64,000 nucleotides of DNA from an uncultured Lachnospiraceae bacterium (lineage in GTDB: Bacteria; Bacillota; Clostridia; Lachnospirales; Lachnospiraceae): NCBI GenBank assembly GCA_934339135.1, contig CAKRHP010000011.1, forward strand, positions 1 to 64,000, read 5' to 3'. The notes under the pieces were generated by a model, which made no database searches, was not told where the DNA came from, and saw nothing but the letters and a program-made list of their open reading frames with translations. The position numbers and the translations under genes are program-made. Of the stretch, positions 42,419-50,925 are shown piece by piece; within the stretch, counting starts at the first letter, position 1; every line of letters begins with the position of its first letter.

Positions 42419-45274
42419 ATGGATGGAAAGATTGTATTGATTGATGGACACAGTATATTGAACCGGGCATTTTACGGGGTGCCTGACCTGACAAATTCAG
42501 AGGGACTTCATACCAATGCGGTATATGGATTTCTGAACATTATGTTGAAAATACTGGATGAGGAGAAGCCGGAGTATCTGACGGTGGCCTTTGATGTGAA
42601 GCATCCTACCTTTCGTCATGAAATGTATGCGGATTACAAGGGAACCAGAAAGGGGATGCCGGAGGAATTAAAGGAACAGGTTCCGTTGATCCAGGAAATG
42701 TTACGTGCCATGGGAGTGCGTCTTGTGATGAAGGAAGGATACGAGGCGGATGATATCCTGGGAACCATTGCGCGTCGGGCAGAGAGGGAAGGTCTGGAGG
42801 TGTCACTAGTATCCGGAGACAGGGATCTTTTACAGCTTGCGACAGACCGGATCATGATCCGGATTCCGAAGACAAAGCGTGGAGGCACAGAGATTGAGAA
42901 TTATCATACACAGGAAGTCATTGACAAATATGGAATTACGCCGCCTCAGATCATAGACCTCAAGGGACTCATGGGAGATGCCTCCGACAATATTCCGGGT
43001 GTGGCCGGTGTCGGAGAGAAAACAGCTGTGAAGGTGCTGACAGCATTTCCTACCGTGGAGGAGGCATATGCCCATTTGGACGAGGTGACGCCAAAGAGAA
43101 CCCATGACCTTTTGGAAAAGGGACGGGAGGAGGCGATGCTCAGTAAGGCACTTGCGACGATCAAGACAGACTGTGAGCTGGATTATTCTCTGGAAGAGGC
43201 ACACATTCCGGAGCTGTTTAATGAGGAATCCTTTGCCATGGTGAAGCGGCTGGAGTTTAAATCTCTTCTGAAGCGATTTGATAAAAAACAGCAGGAGCAG
43301 GCAACGAAGCATCTGCAGATACAGAAATTGGAAACAAAAGAACAGTGCCAGGCATTTTTCAGGCAGTTATATCAGAGCAATCCATCCACTGTCGGTGTAG
43401 GATTTCTGGCAGACCACTGGGCCAGTGAAGGAGCCAGAAAGAAAAAGGCGAAAAAGTCCGGAGGTCAGCTTGCATTTGTTTTTGATGACGGGGATGCCGG
43501 TATTATGGAGGAGTATACCAGGGAGCAGGAAAAGGAATATCCGTTTTATGGTATTTCCATTTCATACGCTGCAGAGGATGAAGTTCATACTGCATGTATT
43601 ATGGCAGGGGAAGCGTTAAGCTCTGCGGAGATCGTGGCGGAGCTTCGAAAACTGGTGGAGACCATCGATCATATTGCTGTGCTGGGATGGAAGGATATGC
43701 TTCATCATACGACACCTGTAGAAGAATTGTCCCGGGATCATGAAGCAGCAGGACAGGACGGATTCCCGGCGGCAACCGTGCGGGAGCAGAAAAGGCTGTT
43801 TACAAAAATTGCAGATCTGGAGATTGCGGCGTATCTGTTAAACCCTTTGAAAGATACGTATCAGGTGGATGATATTGCCAGAGATTATCTGGATATGACC
43901 ATATCCTCCTATGCAGAGCTCTTTGGCAAAAAAAGAATTGCAGAGCTTTACGAGGAGGAAACACAGAAGGATGTCCTGATGCAGTATCTGGGACAGCTTT
44001 CCTATGTACCTTGCCTGGCATTTCATGAGATACGGGAAGAGCTGGAGGCGCAGGAGATGTGGAAGCTCTATGAGGAGATTGAGATTCCGACAGCATATTA
44101 TCTGTATCAGATGGAGAGGCTGGGGGTATGCGCAGATGGCAAGGTGTTGACGGATATGTCAGCATCTCTTCAGAAAACCATACAGGGACTGGAAAGGGAT
44201 ATTTATGCATTGGCGGGCGAAGAGTTTAATATCAATTCTCCAAAGCAGCTTGGTGTGATCCTTTTTGAAAAAATGAAGTTGCCATTTGCTAAAAAGACAA
44301 AGACCGGATATTCTACTTCGGCAGACATTCTGGATAAGCTTCGCACGGAGGATCCGATCATTCCGAAGATTCTGGAATATCGTCAGGTGACCAAATTAAA
44401 ATCCACCTATGCGGATGGTCTTCCGGTTTATATTGAGGAGGACGGGCGGATTCACGGAAAGTTTAATCAGACCATCACTGCCACCGGCAGGATCAGCAGT
44501 ACCGACCCGAATCTGCAGAATATACCGATCCGGATGGAGCTTGGAAGACAGCTTCGAAAGGTGTTTACTCCGCGAAAGGACTGGGTATTTCTGGATGCCG
44601 ATTATTCCCAGATCGAGCTGAGGGTGTTGGCACATTTGTCCGGTGATCCGGAGCTCATCGAAGCATACCGGGAAAATAAAGATATTCACAGAAGTACTGC
44701 TTCCAAGGTGTTTCATGTGCCGTTTGACGAGGTGACAGATCTCCAGAGAAGAAATGCCAAGGCAGTGAATTTTGGAATTGTTTATGGGATCAGCTCCTTC
44801 GGTCTGGGACAGGATCTCAATGTGTCCCGGAAGGAAGCGGAGCAGTTTATACAGCAGTATTTTGAGACTTATCCGGCGATTAAGTCCTATCTGGACGGAC
44901 TGGTGGAGGATGCCAAAAACAAGGGATATGCCAAAACCATGTTTGGCAGAAGAAGACCGGTTCCGGAGCTTTCTTCCAGTAATTTTATGCAGCGTTCCTT
45001 TGGGGAACGTGTGGCAATGAATTCTCCGATTCAGGGAACGGCGGCAGACATTATTAAGATTGCTATGATCCGTGTTTCCCAGAAACTTCTGGAGGAGGAG
45101 CTTCAGGCAAAGGTAGTGTTGCAGGTTCATGATGAGCTTCTGGTGGAGGCTCCGGTGGAGGAGACCGGAAAGGTCCGTGAGATCCTGGAAAAGGAGATGG
45201 CTCATGCGGCAGAGCTTGCGGTACCTTTGGAGGTTGAGGTAGAAGAGGGAAGTAACTGGTATGAAGCCCATTAG
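42419..45274 (+). CDS. polA: DNA polymerase I
   Basis: 951 residues. The 5'-3' exonuclease/FEN domain (1-290) shows 'LIDGHSILNRAFYGV', 'TVAFDVKHPTFRHEMYADYK' and 'GLMGDASDNIPGVAGVGEKT'. The middle (about 300-560) is the 3'-5' exonuclease fold but lacks the D-x-E metal motif ('STVGVGFLADHWASE' at the expected place), so proofreading is likely absent, as in other Firmicutes. The polymerase domain carries motif A 'DADYSQIELRVLAHLSGD', motif B 'RRNAKAVNFGIVYGISSFGL' and motif C 'VLQVHDELLVEAP'. It fills gaps in repair and Okazaki-fragment maturation. AGGAGG precedes ATG 42419, 12 nt after the zinc-finger gene. Confidence 0.97.
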   Translation: MDGKIVLIDGHSILNRAFYGVPDLTNSEGLHTNAVYGFLNIMLKILDEEKPEYLTVAFDVKHPTFRHEMYADYKGTRKGMPEELKEQVPLIQEMLRAMGVRLVMKEGYEADDILGTIARRAEREGLEVSLVSGDRDLLQLATDRIMIRIPKTKRGGTEIENYHTQEVIDKYGITPPQIIDLKGLMGDASDNIPGVAGVGEKTAVKVLTAFPTVEEAYAHLDEVTPKRTHDLLEKGREEAMLSKALATIKTDCELDYSLEEAHIPELFNEESFAMVKRLEFKSLLKRFDKKQQEQATKHLQIQKLETKEQCQAFFRQLYQSNPSTVGVGFLADHWASEGARKKKAKKSGGQLAFVFDDGDAGIMEEYTREQEKEYPFYGISISYAAEDEVHTACIMAGEALSSAEIVAELRKLVETIDHIAVLGWKDMLHHTTPVEELSRDHEAAGQDGFPAATVREQKRLFTKIADLEIAAYLLNPLKDTYQVDDIARDYLDMTISSYAELFGKKRIAELYEEETQKDVLMQYLGQLSYVPCLAFHEIREELEAQEMWKLYEEIEIPTAYYLYQMERLGVCADGKVLTDMSASLQKTIQGLERDIYALAGEEFNINSPKQLGVILFEKMKLPFAKKTKTGYSTSADILDKLRTEDPIIPKILEYRQVTKLKSTYADGLPVYIEEDGRIHGKFNQTITATGRISSTDPNLQNIPIRMELGRQLRKVFTPRKDWVFLDADYSQIELRVLAHLSGDPELIEAYRENKDIHRSTASKVFHVPFDEVTDLQRRNAKAVNFGIVYGISSFGLGQDLNVSRKEAEQFIQQYFETYPAIKSYLDGLVEDAKNKGYAKTMFGRRRPVPELSSSNFMQRSFGERVAMNSPIQGTAADIIKIAMIRVSQKLLEEELQAKVVLQVHDELLVEAPVEETGKVREILEKEMAHAAELAVPLEVEVEEGSNWYEAH

Positions 45275-45367
45275 ATTCTGAGATACGAAGCCTCACTATG
45301 GAAAAGAAAAGCTGCGTATTGGGAAAGAAAAATGCGACAAAATATGCGGCAGGGAAAGGATAATGAT

Positions 45368-45955
45368 ATGTACGTGATTGGTCTGACTGGCGGTGTAGGA
45401 AGCGGGAAAAGTCTGGCGGCCCAGATGCTGGCAGAGAAAAGAAATGCGGAGCTTTTGATCACGGATGAGCTTGGTCATACGGTGATGGAAAAGGGCAGCC
45501 GCTGTTATAAGGAGATTCTCGGACATTTTGGGACAGAGCTTACGGACCAACAGGGGGAGATTGACCGGACGAGGCTGGCACAGAAGGTCTTTGCGGATGA
45601 GGCGGAGAGAAACTGGCTGAATCGGTTGATCCACCCGGCGGTGATCGATTATGTAGAAAAATATATTACCGAAAGAAGACAGCAGGAGGGTGTGATCGTT
45701 CTGGAATCTGCACTTTTGTTTGAAAGCGGCTGTGACCGTCTTTGTGATGAGATATGGTATATTTTTGTTTCCGAGGAGATTCGCAGACAACGTCTGGCAG
45801 ACAGCCGGGGATACAGCCAGGAGAAGATTACTGCCATATTGAAAAGACAGATGTCAGAGGAAGAGTTTCAGAAGCGCAGTGACGTCGTGATCCGCAACGA
45901 CGGGACACCGGAGGAGCTGGAGCGGCAGATATTATCGAAAATAGAGGCGCAGTAG
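45368..45955 (+). CDS. coaE: Dephospho-CoA kinase
   Basis: 195 residues. P-loop 'IGLTGGVGSGKSLAAQMLAE' at residues 4-23, followed by 'LLITDELGHTVMEKGSRCY' and 'LNRLIHPAV', 'VVLESALLFESG'-like region and 'VVIRNDGTPEELERQ' near the end: all CoaE marks. It phosphorylates dephospho-CoA to CoA, the step after coaD found at 33.2 kb. ATG 45368 has AAAGGATAATG upstream; a start 12 codons earlier lacks a ribosome site. It follows polA, a frequent order in bacteria. The 3' end overlaps the minus-strand gene by 24 bases. Confidence 0.96.
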   Translation: MYVIGLTGGVGSGKSLAAQMLAEKRNAELLITDELGHTVMEKGSRCYKEILGHFGTELTDQQGEIDRTRLAQKVFADEAERNWLNRLIHPAVIDYVEKYITERRQQEGVIVLESALLFESGCDRLCDEIWYIFVSEEIRRQRLADSRGYSQEKITAILKRQMSEEEFQKRSDVVIRNDGTPEELERQILSKIEAQ

Positions 45956-46519
45956 CGCAGGATTTGCACAGGCCTCCAGCACACAGCCAAGGATCAAAAA
46001 AAGCGTGGAGAGAAAGAAAAATGGAAATTCACACAGGATCAGGGTGTGCTTCGATATGGTAATGCTGTGAAGCTGGTTGTGGATATGATCACAATGATTG
46101 ATGCAGATCAAAAATGCAGGGACTACAAGAAATGCCTGAGGCAAAAGAAAACAAAAATATCCTGCCAGCCCCCAGAGTCCGTTTAACTGGATACAAAATG
46201 CCAGTAAAAGTCCGTGTTGAAACCCGATATATATGGAAAAAAGACGATAATAATATTTCCAGACATTGGTAAAGGAAAAGAACCAGAGAAGCAGAAAATA
46301 TTTCAGGGTTCTGCGGATAGCAAGCAGAAAGAAATCCTGCCGGTCTATCTCCAGTGCCTGAAGCTGGGAGAGCAGAGTCTGGTATAGATGAAAGATATAT
46401 GCATATATGCCGCTGCGCAGGAGAAAAGCAATGATACATCCCAGGGATAGTCCTGCGGCAACGAAAAGAAAAACGCTGATAGAAGTATTGGACAGCGTTT
46501 TTTTTGTTTGATTTTTCAT
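45932..46519 (-). CDS. SpoIIM-like membrane protein
   Basis: 195 residues with about five membrane helices: an N-terminal 'FLFVAAGLSLGCIIAFLLRS', a middle pair around 'FSFTNVWKYYYRLFSIYIGF', and a final 'LILGCVLEACANPALLRLYF'. The order, and the ending 'LEAxxNP', resemble stage II sporulation protein M, part of the engulfment machinery. SpoIIM sequences are weakly conserved, so the call rests on topology and that C-terminal motif. GGAG lies 8 nt before the ATG. It is divergent from the binding-protein gene at 46.7 kb and convergent with coaE. Confidence 0.65.
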   Translation of the reverse strand: MKNQTKKTLSNTSISVFLFVAAGLSLGCIIAFLLRSGIYAYIFHLYQTLLSQLQALEIDRQDFFLLAIRRTLKYFLLLWFFSFTNVWKYYYRLFSIYIGFQHGLLLAFCIQLNGLWGLAGYFCFLLPQAFLVVPAFLICINHCDHIHNQLHSITISKHTLILCEFPFFFLSTLFLILGCVLEACANPALLRLYFR

Positions 46520-46701
46520 AGAGAAAACTCCTTCTGCAGTTGATTTCGATAACAGGAAATGATGGATCATGTAATGTCTTTTTTATTATATGGAGTGGAA
46601 AAATCAAATAGAACAGAGAAATCTGTCGAAGGAATTCTGTTGTATTCCGGATGGATATTCGTTAAGGTGGAGAAAGAATTCATCGGGAGGAGCTGTGAAA
46701 A

Positions 46702-48138
46702 ATGAGGACAGAATATAAGAATTGGATTATGCTGTTTGTGCTTCTGTGTGTGGTGGTTGCTGGCTTATTTGGAATCAGCGGAAAGCTTGCCGGGGACCGG
46801 CAGAAGGAAGGAGAACGCAGGGAAGTCTGGGCGGTCAGTAAAGAGAAAAGTGCGGAATCCGGCGGCACAAAGGGAACATTGAAGCTATATGCAGGGGAGC
46901 TGAGCGGGAGAGCTACGGCATTTCATTGGGAGACAGCCGGAGATCAGAGAGTGCTGTCCCTGTTGTATCAGAAAGTCAGTGATCTGGCAGAGGTAACCTG
47001 GAAGAAAAAAGGAAAGGGAGCCGTTTATCAGATCCATTTAAAGAAGAATGTAATGGATTCGGATGGAAAACTGGTGACAGCGGATACTCTTCTTTATAAT
47101 TATTATATACGATGTCAGACAGGATATCAGGGGGATGATGCAATCGACGGGGTGAGTATTCGCGGGCTTTGCTCCTATCGTTATGGGGTTACAGGGGAAA
47201 AATTAAAACAGAGGATGAAAAAGGTAAGGCAGGCAATCCGAAAGCCGGATAAAAAGTTACGGCAGCAGGTGGTAACGGAGCTTGTGACTCCTGTGTTATA
47301 CAAAGAATATTACTGGGTGAAAACATTATATTATAACAAATCGGCACAAAAGCTCTGTGAACGTTATCCGGAACCGGTGCAGCTGTTTGCCTATTATTAT
47401 GCACCGAATACTTCTTATACCGGAAAAGGAAGAAATGGGAAACAGGCGGTTCAGGATATTGCAAAGCAGTATGGGACAGATCTGGAGCATCTGGAAGAGA
47501 TGACAGGTACAGATTATGAAGCAAAGCTGCAGGGACTGGCTATTCAATATTTCTGGCCGGGGAGAGCAGTGGGAGACGGAAAGATACAGGGAATCCAAAA
47601 ACTGGATGATCAAACGATACAGATCGAGACGACAAAATATCGGGAAAATGACCGCAAAAAGCTGCAAAACATATATGTGGTTACGCACCAGATTTCCCGG
47701 GATATTTCAGGAGAAAAAGACTCTGAGATCAAAATAGGAAAATCAGATGGAAGCCTGCCGGTTGGCACAGGAGCATATATTTTGCAGAAAAAAGAAAACA
47801 ATTCACTTTGTCTGCAGGTGAATTCTTATTATGACAGAGAGGCTGTGAATCCCACACAGATTGTGATTCAAAACGGGGATTTTACCGCCGGTCAGTGTAT
47901 TCGCAGTGTGTGTGACGGAACCCTTGATATGGCATGTATCTGGGAAAGGGCAGAGTATGAGAAAACACAGATCAGTCGTACCATGAAAAAGGGAGATGCT
48001 TTGTGGGAGTCGGCTCTTTTAGGCGGTCTTGTCTATCATCCTGGCAGAGTGAATGCTACAACAATATCCAGAGAGGCTGTAGATGCGGAAAATCTTGGAG
48101 CCATCGTGAAAGGACTGGAAATGAATGATGTAGAATGA
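46702..48138 (+). CDS. Membrane-anchored family-5 extracellular solute-binding protein
   Basis: 478 residues. An uncleaved-looking N-terminal helix (residues 8-27, 'NWIMLFVLLCVVVAGLFGIS') without a lipobox Cys. The mature part follows oligopeptide-binding (SBP_bac_5) order: 'HLKKNVMDSDGKLVTADTLL' resembles the family's 'KDxVxFHDGxxVTAxD', followed by 'GLAIQYFWPGR', 'LPVGTGAYILQK' (family 'xxGTGPY') and 'NSYYDREAVNPTQIVI'. It is shorter than the 520-550 usual and no permease or ATPase genes accompany it, so it is an orphan that may share a transporter or serve another envelope function. Confidence 0.78.
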   Translation: MRTEYKNWIMLFVLLCVVVAGLFGISGKLAGDRQKEGERREVWAVSKEKSAESGGTKGTLKLYAGELSGRATAFHWETAGDQRVLSLLYQKVSDLAEVTWKKKGKGAVYQIHLKKNVMDSDGKLVTADTLLYNYYIRCQTGYQGDDAIDGVSIRGLCSYRYGVTGEKLKQRMKKVRQAIRKPDKKLRQQVVTELVTPVLYKEYYWVKTLYYNKSAQKLCERYPEPVQLFAYYYAPNTSYTGKGRNGKQAVQDIAKQYGTDLEHLEEMTGTDYEAKLQGLAIQYFWPGRAVGDGKIQGIQKLDDQTIQIETTKYRENDRKKLQNIYVVTHQISRDISGEKDSEIKIGKSDGSLPVGTGAYILQKKENNSLCLQVNSYYDREAVNPTQIVIQNGDFTAGQCIRSVCDGTLDMACIWERAEYEKTQISRTMKKGDALWESALLGGLVYHPGRVNATTISREAVDAENLGAIVKGLEMNDVE

Positions 48139-48268
48139 GAAAAGGGTCTCGGGAAAAGGAGAGTCCTTTACATTTCAACGGATATCCTATATGATGGAAA
48201 GGAACAGATCGTTGTGCATGCTTTTCGGAGATGGAACGGTCAATAAAGAGTCAGAAAGGAACAGGACA

Positions 48269-48787
48269 ATGGTACAGAATCCAATTGTAACATTTGAAAC
48301 AACACAGGGTACGATCGAGGCAGAGCTTTATCCGGAGATTGCACCAAATACAGTAAACAACTTTTTATCCCTGATCGGAAAGGGCTTTTATGATGGTCTG
48401 ATCTTTCACCGTGTGATCAAGGGATTTATGATCCAGGGAGGAGATCCGGATGGCGTTGGTACCGGTGGACCCGGATATTCTATTAAGGGAGAGTTTGCAC
48501 AGAATGGCTTTGCCAATGATCTGAAGCATTCGGCAGGTGTGCTTTCCATGGCACGTTCCATGATGCCGGATTCCGCAGGATCCCAGTTCTTTATTATGCA
48601 TAAGGATGCTCCGCATCTGGACGGCGCATATGCAGCATTTGGTAAGGTAACAAAGGGACAGGATGTTGTGGACAAGATCGCAGAGGTGGAGACAGATTAC
48701 AGCGATGCTCCAATGGAGCCACAGATGATGATCAAGGTGACAGCAGAGACTTTTGGTGTGGATTATCCGGAACCGGAGAAATGCTGA
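48269..48787 (+). CDS. Peptidyl-prolyl cis-trans isomerase, cyclophilin type
   Basis: 172 residues, cytosolic (no signal). Cyclophilin marks are 'FYDGLIFHRVIKGFMIQGGD' near residue 47 (with the catalytic Arg), 'GVLSMARSMMPDSAGSQFFI' (SQFFI) near residue 90 and 'LDGAYAAFGKVTKGQDVVD'. It speeds proline isomerisation during folding. ATG 48269 follows AAAGGAACAGGA; the open frame extends 26 codons further but has no start signal. A terminator with a GAAA tetraloop follows. Confidence 0.95.
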   Translation: MVQNPIVTFETTQGTIEAELYPEIAPNTVNNFLSLIGKGFYDGLIFHRVIKGFMIQGGDPDGVGTGGPGYSIKGEFAQNGFANDLKHSAGVLSMARSMMPDSAGSQFFIMHKDAPHLDGAYAAFGKVTKGQDVVDKIAEVETDYSDAPMEPQMMIKVTAETFGVDYPEPEKC

Positions 48788-48843
48788 TGGATAAACTTTT
48801 AATATAGTTTATTTAGAGTGGAAGTTATAATGAAATGATGAAG

Positions 48844-48876
48844 AGGAGATTTTCCGAAAGGGAGGTCTCCTTTTTT
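48844..48876 (+). terminator. Cyclophilin gene terminator
   Basis: AGGAGATTTTCC (48844-48855), GAAA loop, GGGAGGTCTCCT (48860-48871) with three G-U pairs, then TTTTT. Confidence 0.82.
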
Positions 48877-48933
48877 GGGGACGTTGTGACACGGCTTTTA
48901 TGAGAAAATGCCGATTTTGCTTTTTTAGGATGA

Positions 48934-48963
48934 TTGTTCACAAAGTTTTGACATTATTATGAT
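48934..48963 (+). promoter_or_regulatory. Possible promoter of the Gld-like operon
   Basis: TTGTTC (48934-48939), 18 bp, TATGAT (48958-48963), 50 bases before the TTG start. A TTGACA at 48949-48954 has no -10 at proper distance. Confidence 0.45.
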
Positions 48964-49013
48964 AGAGTAGATTTTGACGTTGCGGAGAGCCGCAAAGATT
49001 GGAGGACGAAACA

Positions 49014-50015
49014 TTGATTGAAGTAAAAAATCTGGTGAAACAGTATGGAAATCATGCAGCCGTGGACGATCTTTCCTTTACTGTAGAGACAGGAAAGGTA
49101 GTGGGATTTCTGGGACCAAACGGTGCCGGTAAGTCTACCACGATGAATATGATCACGGGGTATATCGCACCTACCTCGGGAACAGTATTGATCGACGGTG
49201 TGGATATGGAGGAGGAGCCGGAACAGGTTCGTAAAAATATTGGTTATCTTCCGGAGAATCCGCCGTTATATCCGGATATGCGTGTCCGTGAGTACTTATA
49301 TTTTGTAGCAGAGTTAAAGAAGGTTCCCCGCAAGGACAGGGATGTCATGGTCAACGAGATCATGAACCGGACGAAGATCGTGGATGTCTCCGAGAGACTG
49401 ATCCGTCATCTGTCCAAGGGATATAAGCAAAGAGTTGGCGTAGCAGGAGCCATGATGGGATATCCGGAGATTCTGATCCTGGATGAGCCGACCGTAGGTC
49501 TGGATCCGAACCAGATCATTCAGATGCGTGAACTGATCCGGGATCTCAGCGAGTCTCATACGATCCTGTTAAGCTCTCACATTATGCAGGAGATCAGTGC
49601 AGTCTGTGATGAGATCATTATTATCAATGAAGGAAAGATGATCGCCTGCGATACACCGGATAACCTTACGATGCATATGGCATCCAATGGTCTCCATCTG
49701 GTGATCAAGGGAGATGTACCGGTGATCAAGGGAGCACTCCGTACCGTTTCCGGTATCAAGAATGTAGTATATGACGAGCAGATGGAGGAGGGGACTCTTG
49801 GCCTGACTCTTTATTCCATTGACAAAAAGGATCTTCGCGAGGATGTGTTCTTTGCTTTGGCGGAGGCAGGTTGTCCGATCCTTGAGATGCATCGCCGGGA
49901 GACGACTCTGGAGGAAGCATTCATTGCATTGACAAAGGGTGGCTCCCGTCAGTTTGGTGGCAAGAAGACAGCGAAAAAACAGCCGAAGCCAGAAGATGAA
50001 AAGGAGGAAGAATAA
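49014..50015 (+). CDS. ABC transporter ATPase, GldA-like
   Basis: 333 residues. Walker A 'FLGPNGAGKSTTMNMI' near residue 34, signature 'LSKGYKQRVGVAGAM' near residue 132, Walker B 'ILILDEPTVGLDP' and switch 'LLSSH'. The C-terminal 100 residues resemble the regulatory extension of GldA/ABC-2 exporters. The start is TTG 49014, 8 nt after GGAGG (49001-49005); the next gene's ATG overlaps its stop (TAATG). With the following three genes it forms an exporter like the gliding-motility GldAFG complex, widespread in non-gliding anaerobes. Substrate unknown. Confidence 0.92.
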   Translation: MIEVKNLVKQYGNHAAVDDLSFTVETGKVVGFLGPNGAGKSTTMNMITGYIAPTSGTVLIDGVDMEEEPEQVRKNIGYLPENPPLYPDMRVREYLYFVAELKKVPRKDRDVMVNEIMNRTKIVDVSERLIRHLSKGYKQRVGVAGAMMGYPEILILDEPTVGLDPNQIIQMRELIRDLSESHTILLSSHIMQEISAVCDEIIIINEGKMIACDTPDNLTMHMASNGLHLVIKGDVPVIKGALRTVSGIKNVVYDEQMEEGTLGLTLYSIDKKDLREDVFFALAEAGCPILEMHRRETTLEEAFIALTKGGSRQFGGKKTAKKQPKPEDEKEEE

Positions 50016-50884
50016 TGTTTGCGATTTATAAAAAGGAATTAAAGCAGTATTTTCATTCCATGATCGGATTTGTATTTCTTGCTTTTTTCATAGCGATCAT
50101 TGGTATTTATACATGGGCAAATAATTTTTATGGTAAGGTAGGAAATTTTGAGACAACCTTAAGTTCTTCTACATTTCTTTTTGTGCTGTTGATCCCGATT
50201 CTTACCATGAGGGTTCTTGCAGAGGAGAAGCATCAGAAGACGGATCAGTTATTGTATACAGCGCCAATTTCCATTGGTCGTGTAATTATTGGAAAGTATC
50301 TTGCGTTGCTTACATTATTTGGAATCGGTGTCCTGTTTGTGGGACTGTATCCATTGTTGTTAAGACATTATGGTCCGGACAGTGTGCAGCTTGCACCGGC
50401 CTATAGTGCTCTGATCGGATTCTTCCTTTTGGGTGCGGCATATATTGCCATTGGTACATTCGTGTCCTCCTTGACAGAGAGTCAGCCGATCGCAGCGGTC
50501 GTATCATTCCTGGTGCTTTTGATGAGTGTTCTGGTATCCAGCATCGCAGGAGCACTTCCATCGGATAAACTTTCCCAGGCAGCGATTCTGTCAGTGGTAT
50601 GGATCATTGTGGCAGCGGTAGCTTATTATATGATGCATAATATAACGGTTGCAGTGATTCTGGCAGTGCTGGGAGAAGCAGCGATCTGGATCATCTATGC
50701 AGTGAAATCTTCTCTGTATGAGGGACTTGTAGCTGATATTCTGAACTGCGCTGCATTGTCATCCAAATTTGATGATTTTACACTGGGTGTCCTGAAATAT
50801 GACGTGATCGTGTATTATGTGAGCGTTGCATTTTTGTTTGTATTTCTGACGATCCAGAGTATCCGGAAAAAGAGATATAACTAA
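50015..50884 (+). CDS. ABC-2 type permease, GldF-like
   Basis: 289 residues with six membrane helices, first 'SMIGFVFLAFFIAIIGIYTW'. 'LLIPILTMRVLAEEKHQKTD' near residue 65, with 'EExxxxT-LL' (here 'KTDQLLYTAPI'), is the hallmark of ABC-2 permeases of this group. It is translationally coupled to the ATPase gene and followed 41 nt later by the auxiliary gene. As a single permease it likely works as a homodimer with the ATPase. Confidence 0.9.
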   Translation: MFAIYKKELKQYFHSMIGFVFLAFFIAIIGIYTWANNFYGKVGNFETTLSSSTFLFVLLIPILTMRVLAEEKHQKTDQLLYTAPISIGRVIIGKYLALLTLFGIGVLFVGLYPLLLRHYGPDSVQLAPAYSALIGFFLLGAAYIAIGTFVSSLTESQPIAAVVSFLVLLMSVLVSSIAGALPSDKLSQAAILSVVWIIVAAVAYYMMHNITVAVILAVLGEAAIWIIYAVKSSLYEGLVADILNCAALSSKFDDFTLGVLKYDVIVYYVSVAFLFVFLTIQSIRKKRYN

Positions 50885-50925
50885 ATATATCAGGCACAGA
50901 AAGCAGTGCGGAAATGAGGTAAATG

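Noticed and set aside
48949-48972. TTGACA before the Gld-like operon as a -35
   Set aside because: No -10 at 16-18 bp; the TTGTTC/TATGAT pair fits better.
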